The position numbers and the translations under genes are program-made. This document shows, piece by piece, positions 17,368-26,211 of a stretch of DNA of 64,000 nt. How positions within the stretch are numbered: position 1 is the first letter of the stretch; each line of letters opens with the position of its first letter. The DNA is taken from the NCBI RefSeq assembly GCF_030433855.1, contig NZ_JARUXC010000009.1, forward strand, positions 1 to 64,000, given 5' to 3'. This DNA comes from Agreia sp. PsM10 (GTDB lineage: Bacteria; Actinomycetota; Actinomycetes; Actinomycetales; Microbacteriaceae). The notes under the pieces are model-generated. The model saw only the letters and a list, made by a program, of their open reading frames with translations. It was not told where the DNA came from and did no database searches.

Positions 17368-19032
17368 GTGACTGAACTTCTCGTCGTTCTGGTGGCCGCG
17401 TTCGCGGTGATCGCGGCGTCGACCCTGCTGGGCCCGCGGCTCGGTATCGCGTCGCCGCTGATCCTCGTCGCGATCGGCGTCGGCGCCAGCTTCCTTCCCC
17501 TCTTCGACACGATCGAGATCGAACCCGAGTGGATCCTGGCCGGGGTGCTTCCACCCCTGCTCTACTCATCGGCGGTGTCGATGCCGGCCATGAACTTCCG
17601 GCGCGAGTTCGGCGCGATCAGCGGCCTGTCCGTCGCCTTGGTGATCGCGAGCTCGCTCGTTCTGGGCGTGTTCTTCATGCTCGTGATTCCCGACCTCGGC
17701 TTCGCGTGGGGCGTGGCGCTCGGGGCCATTGTCAGCCCGACCGACGCGGTGGCCACGTCGATCGTCAAGCAGACCTCGGTATCGAAGCGGGTCGTGGCGA
17801 TGCTCGAGGGCGAGAGCCTGCTCAACGACGCGACCGCGCTGGTGCTGCTGCGCACCGCTATCGTGGCAACCGCTGCGTCGTTCTCGTTCTGGGCTGCGGC
17901 AGGCACCTTCGCGTACTCCGTGGTGATCGCCATCATCATCGGCGTTCTGGTCGGCTGGGGCAACCTGGTGGTGCGCAAGCGGGTCACCGATCCCACGGTG
18001 AACACCGTCATCTCGTTCATCGTGCCGTTCGCCGCGGCCGTGCCCGCCGAGCTGCTGAGCGCATCCGGCCTGGTGGCGGCCGTGGTGGCCGGACTCGTCA
18101 CGGGCATCCGGGCCCCGCGGTATCTCTCGGCGCAGAACCGGTTGTCGGACTCTCAGAACTGGCGCACGGTCGAGCTCGTGCTCGAGGGTGCCGTCTTCTT
18201 GACGATGGGGGTCCAGGTCTCGTCGATCGTGGCCAACGTCGAGCGCGATCACGCCGGAGTCGGGCCTGCGGTTCTCATCGCGGCCGGCGCCCTGGTGCTG
18301 ACGATCGTCGTGCGCGCGGCCTACGTGGCTCCGCTGCTGTGGTGGCTCTCGACCCTGCGCAACCGCAACGCGAAGATGCAGGACAGGCTGCTCGAGATGC
18401 GCGAGAAGATGAGCACCCCCGAGGGGGCCGAGCAGATGTTCGGCGAGGCGAACGGGCGACGTCGCCGGGCATCCGACAACCAGATCGAGCGGCTGGGCCG
18501 CCGCATCGTGCAGTCGCTCGCAGACATCACGTACTTCCGCAACGCGCCGCTCGGGTGGCGGGATGGCACGGCCGTCGTGTGGGCGGGCATGCGCGGGGCC
18601 GTCACGGTGGCCGCGGCGCAGACTCTGCCCGACGACACCCCGCAACGGTCGGTGCTCGTGCTCATCGCGTTCGCGGTGGCTGTCATGTCCCTGCTCGTGC
18701 AGGGCGGCACGATCGGACCGTTGCTGCGCGCGATCTCGCCTCTGGTAGATCAGGCCGCGGTCGACGAGAAGTCGAATGCCGAGCGATCCCGCCTCATGCA
18801 GCTCATGAGAACGAGCGCGGATGCCGTGCCGCCCGCTCCGCCCGTCGAGCCGACGGTGCAGGGGTTCATCTCGGCGAAAGAGCATGAGCTGAGTGTGATC
18901 GCGGCGCAGAGAGCGGCGCTGCTCGAGGCCCGGGACCACGGCACCTTCGACGCCGACGTCTTGGCCTACGCACTGCGGATCCTCGACGCGTCGCAGATCG
19001 CGCTCGAGATGCGCGGAGGCCCGAAGGGCTGA
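17368..19032 (+). CDS. Na+/H+ antiporter, NhaP type (CPA1)
   Basis: The 554-residue protein has about twelve membrane segments in its first 430 residues and the CPA1 signature IVSPTDAVA (about residues 124-132) plus GESLLNDATALVL (about 149-161), where the Asp is the ion-binding residue. The region after residue 480 is a hydrophilic C-terminal tail likely to be regulatory. It should exchange H+ for Na+ (or K+) at the cytoplasmic membrane for pH and salt balance. GTG 17368 follows a weak -10 (CAGTCT) by six bases. It is a single gene, followed by a long perfect palindrome. Confidence 0.92.
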   Translation: MTELLVVLVAAFAVIAASTLLGPRLGIASPLILVAIGVGASFLPLFDTIEIEPEWILAGVLPPLLYSSAVSMPAMNFRREFGAISGLSVALVIASSLVLGVFFMLVIPDLGFAWGVALGAIVSPTDAVATSIVKQTSVSKRVVAMLEGESLLNDATALVLLRTAIVATAASFSFWAAAGTFAYSVVIAIIIGVLVGWGNLVVRKRVTDPTVNTVISFIVPFAAAVPAELLSASGLVAAVVAGLVTGIRAPRYLSAQNRLSDSQNWRTVELVLEGAVFLTMGVQVSSIVANVERDHAGVGPAVLIAAGALVLTIVVRAAYVAPLLWWLSTLRNRNAKMQDRLLEMREKMSTPEGAEQMFGEANGRRRRASDNQIERLGRRIVQSLADITYFRNAPLGWRDGTAVVWAGMRGAVTVAAAQTLPDDTPQRSVLVLIAFAVAVMSLLVQGGTIGPLLRAISPLVDQAAVDEKSNAERSRLMQLMRTSADAVPPAPPVEPTVQGFISAKEHELSVIAAQRAALLEARDHGTFDADVLAYALRILDASQIALEMRGGPKG

Positions 19033-19043
19033 GGCCGGCCAGA

Positions 19044-19125
19044 CCGTTCAACAGGATGGATGGGCGACACGCCGTCTGCGCCAGCGCGAAACGCCGTGGT
19101 CGCCTCAATCCATCCTGTTGAACGG
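19044..19125. terminator. long inverted repeat with 18-base arms
   Basis: Arms CCGTTCAACAGGATGGAT (19044-19061) and its perfect complement (19108-19125) enclose 46 bases that themselves pair (GGCGAC / GTCGCC). It lies between the convergent antiporter and the 104-residue gene. It may be a bidirectional terminator or a palindromic repeat element. Confidence 0.7.
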
Positions 19126-19134
19126 ATTCGGAGA

Positions 19135-19449
19135 CTAGCCGAGCTGCTTCAGTGCCTCGACTGTGCCGGCCCAGCTGTGCGACGAGATGGCGTCGGCGAA
19201 GGTGGAGTCTCCGCGTCCCTTACCGAGGTTCTCCCCCGTGGTGTCGTCGATGACCTCGACCGTGTGGCCCTTCTCCGGGCCGTCTCCGCTGCCCTCTTCG
19301 ACGAACTCGATGCGCAGAACGCGTCCGTCGAGGCGGCCGGTGACCACTGCTCCGGTCTCGGTGTCCTTCGAGCTGTCGGTCATGAACGGCCCCGCTCCGA
19401 GGGTGGCGAGGGACTCGTTGACCTGGTTGATGAGTGAAGAGGTGTTCAT
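19135..19449 (-). CDS. hypothetical protein (104 aa)
   Basis: This 104-residue acidic protein has no signal peptide or membrane segment and no family I recognise. An N-terminal helix (SLINQVNESLATLG) is followed by alternating strands (GAVVTGRLDGRVLRIEFVEEG, HTVEVIDDTTGENLGKG) and a C-terminal helix, as in a small alpha+beta domain. ATG 19449 is preceded on its strand by AGGAGC at a normal distance. It probably is monocistronic. Confidence 0.75.
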   Translation of the reverse strand: MNTSSLINQVNESLATLGAGPFMTDSSKDTETGAVVTGRLDGRVLRIEFVEEGSGDGPEKGHTVEVIDDTTGENLGKGRGDSTFADAISSHSWAGTVEALKQLG

Positions 19450-19536
19450 GGTGCTCCTAATGGTTGACGAGGCATCAGGCTAACGACGTCGGCGCGTGCG
19501 CATCCAGCCCTTGACGAGCTCGGATCGCATCTCGAG

Positions 19537-19986
19537 TCAGCCGGCGTCGCGCTTCTCGTAGGCGTCGAAGATGCCCTTCGCGCTCTGCATGTCGAGAGGC
19601 ATCGAGGTGTGCTCGTGCGTGATCTTCCACTCGCCGTCTCGCTTCTCCAGCGTGACCGTGATGCGGTTCATCATCGAGTCGACCTGCTCGCCATCGGCCG
19701 TGACCTCGGCGTATCGCACCGCAGCGTGGGCGAAGGCCACGTCGTCGCGCACCGTTGCCACGACCTCGGTGAATCGCGCCTCGCAGAGCTTGTCGCCCAG
19801 GCTCTCGAACCACATCGTCACCATCGGTCGCCACGCGTCGACGCCGGCGAACTCCCACATGCCCCACGCATCGAAGACGAGGGTGTCGTGCGCATAGAGC
19901 TCGAGAAAGCCCTCCACGTCTTTGGAGAGCACCCGGGAGGTGTAGTTCTCGAACATCGTCGTCACGGGATTGGATTCGAGGGGCAT
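19537..19986 (-). CDS. SnoaL-like / DUF4440 protein
   Basis: The 149 residues form an NTF2-fold unit: MFENYTSRVLSKDVEGFLELY at the start, FDAWGMWEFAGVDAWRPMVTMW, and EWKITHEHTSMPLDM near the end. The fold covers polyketide cyclases, isomerases and many unknown ligand-binding proteins. Its ATG lies four bases after the stop of the ABC permease, so it is the last gene of the minus-strand exporter operon. It may act on or bind the exported compound, which is only inferred from position. Confidence 0.85.
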   Translation of the reverse strand: MPLESNPVTTMFENYTSRVLSKDVEGFLELYAHDTLVFDAWGMWEFAGVDAWRPMVTMWFESLGDKLCEARFTEVVATVRDDVAFAHAAVRYAEVTADGEQVDSMMNRITVTLEKRDGEWKITHEHTSMPLDMQSAKGIFDAYEKRDAG

Positions 19987-19990
19987 CTGC

Positions 19991-20857
19991 TTATCCTGCC
20001 GTTCTGTAGCGGATCATGGTGAGCGGGCCGAACACGGCGACCAGCCCCGCGCACCACAGGAGCGTGATGCTCAACTCGCCCGACGCATCCGTGCCGCCCA
20101 TGAAGTCGCGCACGGTCGTGACCAGGTGCGACACGGGGTTGACCTCGACGAACGCCTGCAGCCAGGTCGGAAGCGTCGACGGCTCGATGAAGATGTTGCT
20201 CGCGAAGGTGAGGGGCGTGATGACGAGCATGCTCACCCCCATCACGGCGCCAGGGGTGCGGAGGACGAGAGCGAAGAAGGTCCAGAGCCAGCTGAAGCTG
20301 AAGGCGAAGACCAGGATCAGCAGCACGGCCATCAGCACGCCGGCGACTCCTCCCTCGGGTCGGTAGCCCAGCGCGAGTCCGAGTGAGATCGTGACGGCAG
20401 CCGAGATCGTGTAACGCACGGCGTCGCCGAGCAGCATTCCGACGAGTGCGGAGGGGCGCCAGATGGGCAGCGAGCGGAAGCGGTCGAAGACGCCCCTGTC
20501 GATATCGGTGCGCAGGGTCGACCCCGTGTACATCGTGATCATGATGACGCCCTGCACGAGCAGACCGGGCAGCACGTACTGCAGGTATCCGCCCACGCTT
20601 CCGGCGATCGCGCCGCCGAACAGGAATGTGAACAGCAGGGTGAACATGACGGGGAACACGGTGACGTCGAACAGCTGCTCGGGCACGTGCTTGATCTTGA
20701 GCAGCGCCCGCCAGCCGAAGGTGAGCGAAGTCGAGAGCGGCCCGGGCGGATTCGGTCGTTCCACGTCGGCCAGGGCCGCGCGCATTGCCGCCGCGAGCGA
20801 CTCCGCGCTCGCGGGTACGACATCAGTTCGTTCGTCGAGCTTGTCGAGACGCGTCAT
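19991..20857 (-). CDS. ABC-2 type exporter permease (DrrB-like)
   Basis: The 288-residue protein has six membrane segments and the ABC-2 motif region [22 protein letters not shown] (about residues 130-150), as in DrrB of daunorubicin exporters. Its ATG overlaps the ATPase stop by four bases. The first 13 residues ([13 protein letters not shown]) are encoded by a repeat element that also occurs at 1084-1136 as non-coding DNA, so the N-terminus looks extended by a REP insertion; the family core starts near ERPNPPGPL. It should work as a dimer with the upstream ATPase to export a hydrophobic drug or lipid. Confidence 0.9.
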   Translation of the reverse strand: MTRLDKLDERTDVVPASAESLAAAMRAALADVERPNPPGPLSTSLTFGWRALLKIKHVPEQLFDVTVFPVMFTLLFTFLFGGAIAGSVGGYLQYVLPGLLVQGVIMITMYTGSTLRTDIDRGVFDRFRSLPIWRPSALVGMLLGDAVRYTISAAVTISLGLALGYRPEGGVAGVLMAVLLILVFAFSFSWLWTFFALVLRTPGAVMGVSMLVITPLTFASNIFIEPSTLPTWLQAFVEVNPVSHLVTTVRDFMGGTDASGELSITLLWCAGLVAVFGPLTMIRYRTAG

Positions 20858-21822
20858 GCTGCGGCCTCCTCGTCTGTCTGCGATTCGGATGTGTGCCCGG
20901 TCAGCGCAAGGAAGACCTCGTCGAGCGATGGCTGGCCGAGCGAGAACTGGGCCAGCTCGATGTTCTCGTCGGCCAGCGCCGTGAGCGCGGCGGTGACGAT
21001 GGCCGGATCGGCGACGGTCGCGCTGACGGCGGCCGGATCGACCTCGTCTCGGATCTCGACACGCAACACCCGCGCGAGAACAGCGGATGCCCGTGGCCGG
21101 TCGGCCGGGTGCATCACGCGCACGTGCAATGCGCCGTTGCCGACCCTGGCCTTGAGCTCGCTCGAGGTGCCCTCGGCGATGACTCGACCTGTGTCGATCA
21201 CGCTGATGCGATCGGCGAGCTGGTCGGCCTCGTCGAGGTACTGCGTGGTGAGCAGCACCGTGGTGCCCGACGACACCATGGCCCGGATGATGTCCCACAC
21301 TTCGTTGCGGCTGCGCGGATCGAGGCCGGTCGTCGGCTCGTCGAGGAACAGGAGCTCGGGGGTGACGACGATGCTCGCGGCGATGTCGATGCGGCGACGC
21401 ATGCCGCCGGAGTACTTCTTGACCTGCTTGTCCCGCGCATCCGACAGCCCGAACGCGCTGAGCAGTTCGTCTGCCCGGCGTGTAGCGCGGGTGCCGGTGT
21501 AGCCGAAGAGGCGGCCGATGAGGCGCAGGTTCTCGGCGCCGGTGAGGTCTTCATCGACCGACGCGAACTGTCCGGTCAGGCTCACTCGGCGACGCACCTC
21601 GTTGGCCTCTGTCACGACGTCGCGTCCCAGAACGCGGGCGGTGCCCGAATCCGGTTTGGTGAGGGTGGCCAGCATGCGGATGGTCGTGGTCTTGCCCGCC
21701 CCGTTGGGACCGAGGAAGCCGTGCACACCACCGCGGGGGATCGCCAGGTCGATGCCGTCGACTGCGATGGTCTTCCTGAATGTCTTCACGAGCGCATGTG
21801 TCTCGATCGCGAGTTCGGCCAT
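20854..21822 (-). CDS. ABC exporter ATPase (DrrA-like)
   Basis: The 322-residue protein has Walker [13 protein letters not shown] (about residues 34-45), signature [15 protein letters not shown] (about 137-151), Walker [14 protein letters not shown] and the C-terminal domain with the [13 protein letters not shown] motif typical of the daunorubicin-resistance DrrA group. It powers the permease encoded downstream. ATG 21822 has AGGAGAGC just before it. The palindrome TTCCTAGTAGGAA at 21855-21867 lies 33 bases upstream, and the same site precedes the padR gene, so PadR repression is likely. Confidence 0.92.
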   Translation of the reverse strand: MAELAIETHALVKTFRKTIAVDGIDLAIPRGGVHGFLGPNGAGKTTTIRMLATLTKPDSGTARVLGRDVVTEANEVRRRVSLTGQFASVDEDLTGAENLRLIGRLFGYTGTRATRRADELLSAFGLSDARDKQVKKYSGGMRRRIDIAASIVVTPELLFLDEPTTGLDPRSRNEVWDIIRAMVSSGTTVLLTTQYLDEADQLADRISVIDTGRVIAEGTSSELKARVGNGALHVRVMHPADRPRASAVLARVLRVEIRDEVDPAAVSATVADPAIVTAALTALADENIELAQFSLGQPSLDEVFLALTGHTSESQTDEEAAA

Positions 21823-21854
21823 GCGGCTCTCCTGAGGGGTCGGCTTCGACGTTA

Positions 21855-21867
21855 TTCCTAGTAGGAA
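21855..21867. promoter_or_regulatory. PadR operator in front of the exporter operon
   Basis: TTCCTAGTAGGAA is a perfect palindrome around one G. It lies between the divergent exporter ATPase and ltrA starts. The identical 13 bases occur in front of padR at 23221-23233. Confidence 0.75.
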
Positions 21868-21928
21868 GATTGTAAACAGGAATCGACAGTTAATGCACGC
21901 GATGCGATGCGCGCGGCATGATGTCCTC

Positions 21929-23188
21929 GTGACGTCCCTCCCGCATTTCGCACACAGCCTCCGCCGCATGACCGGTCGGGATCCGCAGCAGGTCCACCGC
22001 GCGGCGACTCCGCTCGAGCTGCTCTTCGATCTGACCTTCGTCGTGGCCTTCGGTGTTGCCAGCTCGCAGACGGCCCACCTGCTCTCCGAAGGACACATCG
22101 GTCCCGCGCTGCTCGGATTCGGCTTCGCTCTGTTCGCGATCTCGTGGGCGTGGATCAACTTCTCGTGGTTCGCGTCGGCCTACGACACCGACGACTGGTT
22201 GTTCCGGGTGCTGACCATGGTGCAGATGATCGGCGTCATCGTGCTCGCGCTCGGACTGCCCGCGCTGTTTCATTCCTTGGACGAGGGGCACCACCTCGAC
22301 AACACCATCGTCGTGCTGGGCTACGTGATCATGCGCGTTGCGCTCGTGCTGCAGTGGCTCCGCGCCGCCGCGCAGGATCCGGGCCGAAAGGTCGTCGCGC
22401 TCTCCTACGCGAAGAACATCGCTCTGATACAGATCGGATGGGTGGTCGTCGCCATCCTGCAGATTCCGATCGCCGTGGCCATTCCGATCTCGCTGGCGCT
22501 GTTCGCGGCCGAGATGGCGGCGCCCGTCTTCGCCGAGGGCAAGGGTGTGCGGTCGGGGGTGGGCTCCACACCATGGCACGCGCACCACATCGCGGAGCGC
22601 TACGGGCTGCTGGCGATCATCACGCTGGGTGAGGTGATCTTCGGAACGGTGACGGCAGCGACCGCAGTGATCGAGGAGTCGGGGTGGAACGGCGAGACCG
22701 CCATCCTCGTCATCACGGGGGTCGGCCTGGCGTTCGGACTCTGGTGGACCTACTTCATCCTCGATGCCGGCGCTGTTCTGCAGAGATTCAGGTCACGCGC
22801 GTTCGTCTGGGGCTACGGCCACGTGCTGATCTTCGCGTCGATCACGGCAACAGGCACCGGGCTGCACCTCGTGGAATACCTGATCGAACACCATACGGAG
22901 ATCGGCATCGTCGGCACCGTGCTCTCCGTCGCCATTCCGGTCTTCGTGTTCATGATCACCTCGTTCGCTCTCTACGCCTGGCTGATGCGTTCACTCGATC
23001 CGCTCCACATCCTCCTGGTCGCCATCAGTGCGGCGTTTCTGGCCGGAGGTGTCATCGCGGCGGCGGCGGGTGCATCGATCGGCATCTGCCTCATGCTGGT
23101 CACGCTCAGCCCCTACGTCGTGGTCGTCGGCTATGAGACGATCGGTCACCGGCATCAGGCGGCGCAGCTCGCACGAGTGCGTGCCTGA
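21929..23188 (+). CDS. low temperature requirement protein A (LtrA) family
   Basis: The 419-residue membrane protein has about twelve segments. The N-terminus carries the LtrA signature [17 protein letters not shown], with [21 protein letters not shown] in the middle, as in the family. LtrA was found as a gene needed for growth of Listeria at low temperature; its biochemical role is unknown. GTG 21929 is chosen because CATGAT at 21917-21922 precedes it by six bases; an upstream ATG at 21893 would add 12 atypical residues. It diverges from the exporter and may share its PadR site. Confidence 0.87.
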   Translation: MTSLPHFAHSLRRMTGRDPQQVHRAATPLELLFDLTFVVAFGVASSQTAHLLSEGHIGPALLGFGFALFAISWAWINFSWFASAYDTDDWLFRVLTMVQMIGVIVLALGLPALFHSLDEGHHLDNTIVVLGYVIMRVALVLQWLRAAAQDPGRKVVALSYAKNIALIQIGWVVVAILQIPIAVAIPISLALFAAEMAAPVFAEGKGVRSGVGSTPWHAHHIAERYGLLAIITLGEVIFGTVTAATAVIEESGWNGETAILVITGVGLAFGLWWTYFILDAGAVLQRFRSRAFVWGYGHVLIFASITATGTGLHLVEYLIEHHTEIGIVGTVLSVAIPVFVFMITSFALYAWLMRSLDPLHILLVAISAAFLAGGVIAAAAGASIGICLMLVTLSPYVVVVGYETIGHRHQAAQLARVRA

Positions 23189-23220
23189 ATCGACCCGGCT
23201 GTTCCTCACTGAGCCGATTG

Positions 23221-23233
23221 TTCCTAGTAGGAA
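23221..23233. promoter_or_regulatory. PadR operator in front of padR
   Basis: TTCCTAGTAGGAA lies 17 bases upstream of the -10-like TAAGGT at 23251-23256, so it covers the -35 region. The site is identical to the one at 21855, which implies autorepression plus control of the exporter. Confidence 0.75.
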
Positions 23234-23263
23234 TGGCCGTGTCGGGAATCTAAGGTTGCATCC

Positions 23264-23812
23264 ATGGTGAACCCCGCTCTGTCGCCCACGGCGTACGCCC
23301 TGCTGGGGCTGCTCGTCTTCGATCGCGAGAATCCCGAGGGAATGACGGGCTACGAACTCAAGCAGCGCGCCGACTTCACTCTTCGCTACTACTGGGTGAG
23401 TCCGGCGATGAGCCAGATCTACACCGAGCTGCGCAAGCTCTCCGAGGCCGAGTTCGTCGAGACGGCCCCCTCCGACGGCCCGGCCCGCTACCGCGTGACC
23501 GAACTCGGCGAGGAGCAGCTGCAGACCTGGCTCTTCCACGGCGAGGTCGGATTCCCCATTCTCAAGCACCCGGTGGCGCTGCGCCTGCTCATGGGCCGGC
23601 TGTCGACGCCCGATCAGCTGGGCTCCATGCTCGAGACGCACCTGGATGACCTGGCCGCGCGCCGGGCCGACCTGCAGGGTGTGCGAGACATGCTCGGCGA
23701 CGAGCATCGCGTTCGCTACGCCGCGATGGTGGCCGACTGGGGCCTCGCCTACTACGACAGCGAGGCGCAGATCGTGGCCGGACTGCGTGAACGCCTCGAG
23801 GGCATGGACTGA
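23264..23812 (+). CDS. PadR family transcriptional regulator
   Basis: The 182-residue protein has the PadR winged helix (ALLGLLVFDRENPEGMTGYELKQRADFT, then the SPAMSQIYTELRKLSEAEFVE recognition region) and the C-terminal dimerisation domain (about residues 95-182) of the long PadR-s1/AphA group. PadR proteins repress multidrug transporters or phenolic-acid genes and leave DNA on ligand binding. ATG 23264 follows TAAGGT by seven bases (leaderless). The shared operator makes the Drr-type exporter operon its likely target. Confidence 0.9.
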   Translation: MVNPALSPTAYALLGLLVFDRENPEGMTGYELKQRADFTLRYYWVSPAMSQIYTELRKLSEAEFVETAPSDGPARYRVTELGEEQLQTWLFHGEVGFPILKHPVALRLLMGRLSTPDQLGSMLETHLDDLAARRADLQGVRDMLGDEHRVRYAAMVADWGLAYYDSEAQIVAGLRERLEGMD

Positions 23813-23816
23813 CTCG

Positions 23817-24482
23817 CTACTCCGCGAGGGCGGCCAGCTCCGCCATCACGCGCGGGTGCGCCAACACGCGGAAGTGCCCGCCCGTGTCGAGCCGCACGTT
23901 CTTGGCGCCGACCAGTTCGCTGCCCGCGGGAACATGCGGGTCGAACTCTCCGTACACCGACACGATGCGGGCGTTCACCGACTCGTCGTGCGCCAGCGCC
24001 ACGATCGTGGCATTCGTGGGCGAGAAGATCCGCAGGCTCGGCAGCACCATGAACCGCGCGTACGACGATCCGCCGAAGGGTGCGGCGACGGCGAGCATCG
24101 ACTCGATCCGCGCGGCCTCCCGACCCGCCGTCATCGCATATTTGCCGATGAGCCCGCCTTTGCTGTGCGAGACGAGGACGACGCCGTGCAGGTCGTGGGT
24201 GGCCAGAAATGACGAAACGAGGTCTGCGGCCTCGACGACGGGGCGGTTGTTCCAGTTGAGCGCGTCGACCACGTACACCGGATGCCCACGGTCATGCATC
24301 GCGCGGATCATCGGCTGCATAAAACGCCAGGTCTCGTACACGCCGGGGATCACCACGATGGGTTTCGCGGTGCCCGACCGGAACGACGCGGGATCGGTTC
24401 TGCCGAGGATCGCCCGCGCTTGCCAGTAGAGAGCGTAGGCGTAGTCCCGTGCCCACCATCCGGCGATACTCAGCGTCCTCAT
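23817..24482 (-). CDS. alpha/beta hydrolase, lipase-like
   Basis: The 221-residue protein has PIVVIPGVYETWRFM near the oxyanion position, the nucleophile elbow SHSKGG with the Ser near residue 102, and a late GGHFRVLAHP with the likely catalytic His. The SHSKGG elbow is typical of the triacylglycerol lipase / PGAP1-like group. No signal peptide is clear. The start overlaps the upstream hydrolase stop by four bases (ATGA), so the two hydrolases are co-translated. The substrate is unknown. Confidence 0.85.
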   Translation of the reverse strand: MRTLSIAGWWARDYAYALYWQARAILGRTDPASFRSGTAKPIVVIPGVYETWRFMQPMIRAMHDRGHPVYVVDALNWNNRPVVEAADLVSSFLATHDLHGVVLVSHSKGGLIGKYAMTAGREAARIESMLAVAAPFGGSSYARFMVLPSLRIFSPTNATIVALAHDESVNARIVSVYGEFDPHVPAGSELVGAKNVRLDTGGHFRVLAHPRVMAELAALAE

Positions 24483-25276
24483 GATCGTGGTCCATCTGCG
24501 GCGGACGTCGATGACGCGAGCCTTCCCGCTACGAAGCTGCGGAGAGCGCCCGCCACGGCTCGGGGAGCCGTGAACTGCACGACGTGCCTGTTGCGGGGAA
24601 CCGTCACGAGGCATCCGATCGGCGCTCGCGCGACGAGCCGACGGCACCAGTCTTCGCTCGCGATCGGGTCATTGCCGCCGCGCAGCACCAGCAGCGGCCG
24701 GGTGAGCGACGCGACCCGCTCGTCGATCGGATAGCTGAGCATGGGTGTCGACTGCGCGAGAAAATAGGCGGGACCGCAGCGCAGATAGTCGAGAAAGACC
24801 ACGGCATTGGTCCGCGGCGGCTCGCCCAGGATGTCGACAGCCAGCGCTCGGGACTGCGCGAGCAGCGAGCGGTGCTTCGAGTCGGATACCGGTCCGATGA
24901 CCACGACGTGAGATGCGAGGTCGGGCCGGAGGAGTGCGAGTTCGACCACCCACTGCGCGCCCATCGAGTGACCGACGAGCACGACGTCGCGCAGTGCGAG
25001 CTCGTCGAGCGAGCGTGCCAGCAGCAGGGCCACCTCGCGCACGGTCGGCGAGAAGCTCGGCTTGAGCGTGCCGCCGAATCCGGGCAGGTCGAGCGAATAG
25101 ACCGGGCCGTCGATCTCGAACTCTCGATGAAGGCGGGAGAAGTAGCGGTGCGAGGTGCCGATGCCGTGCACGAGCACGACTGCCGGCCGCGCTCCGGATG
25201 CCGCCACTGCGTCGCTCGCGTACGTGTCGCCGGCGAATACACGGATGCCGCTGGTCAGGGCGCGAGCGGAGGGCAT
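24479..25276 (-). CDS. alpha/beta hydrolase
   Basis: The 265-residue protein shows VVLVHGIGTSHRYF, nucleophile elbow GHSMGA (Ser near residue 104), acid in VLRGGNDPIAS and the catalytic His in NRHVVQF. This is the general alpha/beta hydrolase 1 family; the substrate cannot be told. On its strand TACCGT lies six bases before ATG 25276, so it is the leaderless first gene of a two-hydrolase operon. Confidence 0.87.
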   Translation of the reverse strand: MPSARALTSGIRVFAGDTYASDAVAASGARPAVVLVHGIGTSHRYFSRLHREFEIDGPVYSLDLPGFGGTLKPSFSPTVREVALLLARSLDELALRDVVLVGHSMGAQWVVELALLRPDLASHVVVIGPVSDSKHRSLLAQSRALAVDILGEPPRTNAVVFLDYLRCGPAYFLAQSTPMLSYPIDERVASLTRPLLVLRGGNDPIASEDWCRRLVARAPIGCLVTVPRNRHVVQFTAPRAVAGALRSFVAGRLASSTSAADGPRS

Positions 25277-25384
25277 TCCCTCACGGTAGGCCGTCGCGAT
25301 GGATGTGCGGGGTGGCGTTGACCGCGGGGAGCGCGTCGGGTAGGCGGCATGCCTCGGCGAAGCCTGCCGAGTAGGGAAGAAGTC

Positions 25385-25795
25385 CTACTTGGCCGTGCGC
25401 GTCGACCACCATGCCCACGCGATCAGCAGGGGCTGGCCGAACAGGCGGCCGACGCGCTTGGCGTCGGAATCGAGACCGAACGCATCCCTATGGTGGATCG
25501 CCTGCGCGATGTTGCCGGGGAAGATCGCGGTGAAGAAGGCCGCGGCCAGGCCGCCGACCCGCTCGCGCTGCGAGCGCGGAGCGAAGAGCAGCGCCGCGCC
25601 GAGCGTGATCTCGGCCACACCGCTCAACAGAACGGTCGTGTCCTCCTTCAGGGGAACGAACTCGGGGACCTGCGCGCGAAAATCGTCGCGGGCGAAGGTG
25701 AGATGGCTGGTGCCGGCGAACACCAGAATCGCTCCGAGCGCGATGCGGGCTGCGGTGCGGCCCTTCGAGGCGGGCGTGTCGAGCTGTTTCGTCAT
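25385..25795 (-). CDS. DoxX family membrane protein
   Basis: The 136-residue protein has four membrane segments with DoxX-like features: RIALGAILVFAGTSHLTFAR at the start, LLSGVAEITLGAALLFAP in the middle and GNIAQAIHHRDAF. Family members take part in quinol or thiol redox reactions at the membrane, but many are uncharacterised. GAGGAG lies eight bases before ATG 25795 on its strand. It is a single gene. Confidence 0.87.
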   Translation of the reverse strand: MTKQLDTPASKGRTAARIALGAILVFAGTSHLTFARDDFRAQVPEFVPLKEDTTVLLSGVAEITLGAALLFAPRSQRERVGGLAAAFFTAIFPGNIAQAIHHRDAFGLDSDAKRVGRLFGQPLLIAWAWWSTRTAK

Positions 25796-25964
25796 GGGGC
25801 TCCTCGGGTGGATCGAATGGTCTGACTCGACGATACGCCTCGCATCCGAACGATGGTCGGGGGCCGACAGGTGCGCCGGTCGGATGCGCCGGGTCGGCTA
25901 CCATCGCATGGCTCGTATATCTATGGGTCGGCCGCGATCTGTTGGTTCTTCGTAGATTGGCGGA

Positions 25965-26165
25965 ATGAAGAAGTTCATCGCTCACTCTCTCGTCGCGACC
26001 GCCGCCCTGCTCCTGCTCGCCGGATGCACGGGCGAGGCTCAGGACACCGACTACATCGGTACGGCCACTCCGACCCCGTCGGTATCGGAGACGCCGACAC
26101 CCACCCCCACGCCGACGGAGACGCCGACCCCGACGCCGACTCCGGCGGAGCCCGACAACATCTGA
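25965..26165 (+). CDS. small lipoprotein with Thr-Pro repeat tail
   Basis: The 66-residue precursor has a lipobox LLAGC with Cys21. The mature part is a short polar segment followed by a TPTPTPTE-type repeat of about 30 residues. Such a tail probably spans or lies in the cell wall. No function is known. TAGATT lies six bases before ATG 25965, fitting the leaderless pattern and supporting that it is expressed. Confidence 0.8.
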   Translation: MKKFIAHSLVATAALLLLAGCTGEAQDTDYIGTATPTPSVSETPTPTPTPTETPTPTPTPAEPDNI

Positions 26166-26211
26166 CCCGTGCCCCACCCGGCCGTCGGTGCGGCGCGATA
26201 GCCTGCGGAGC

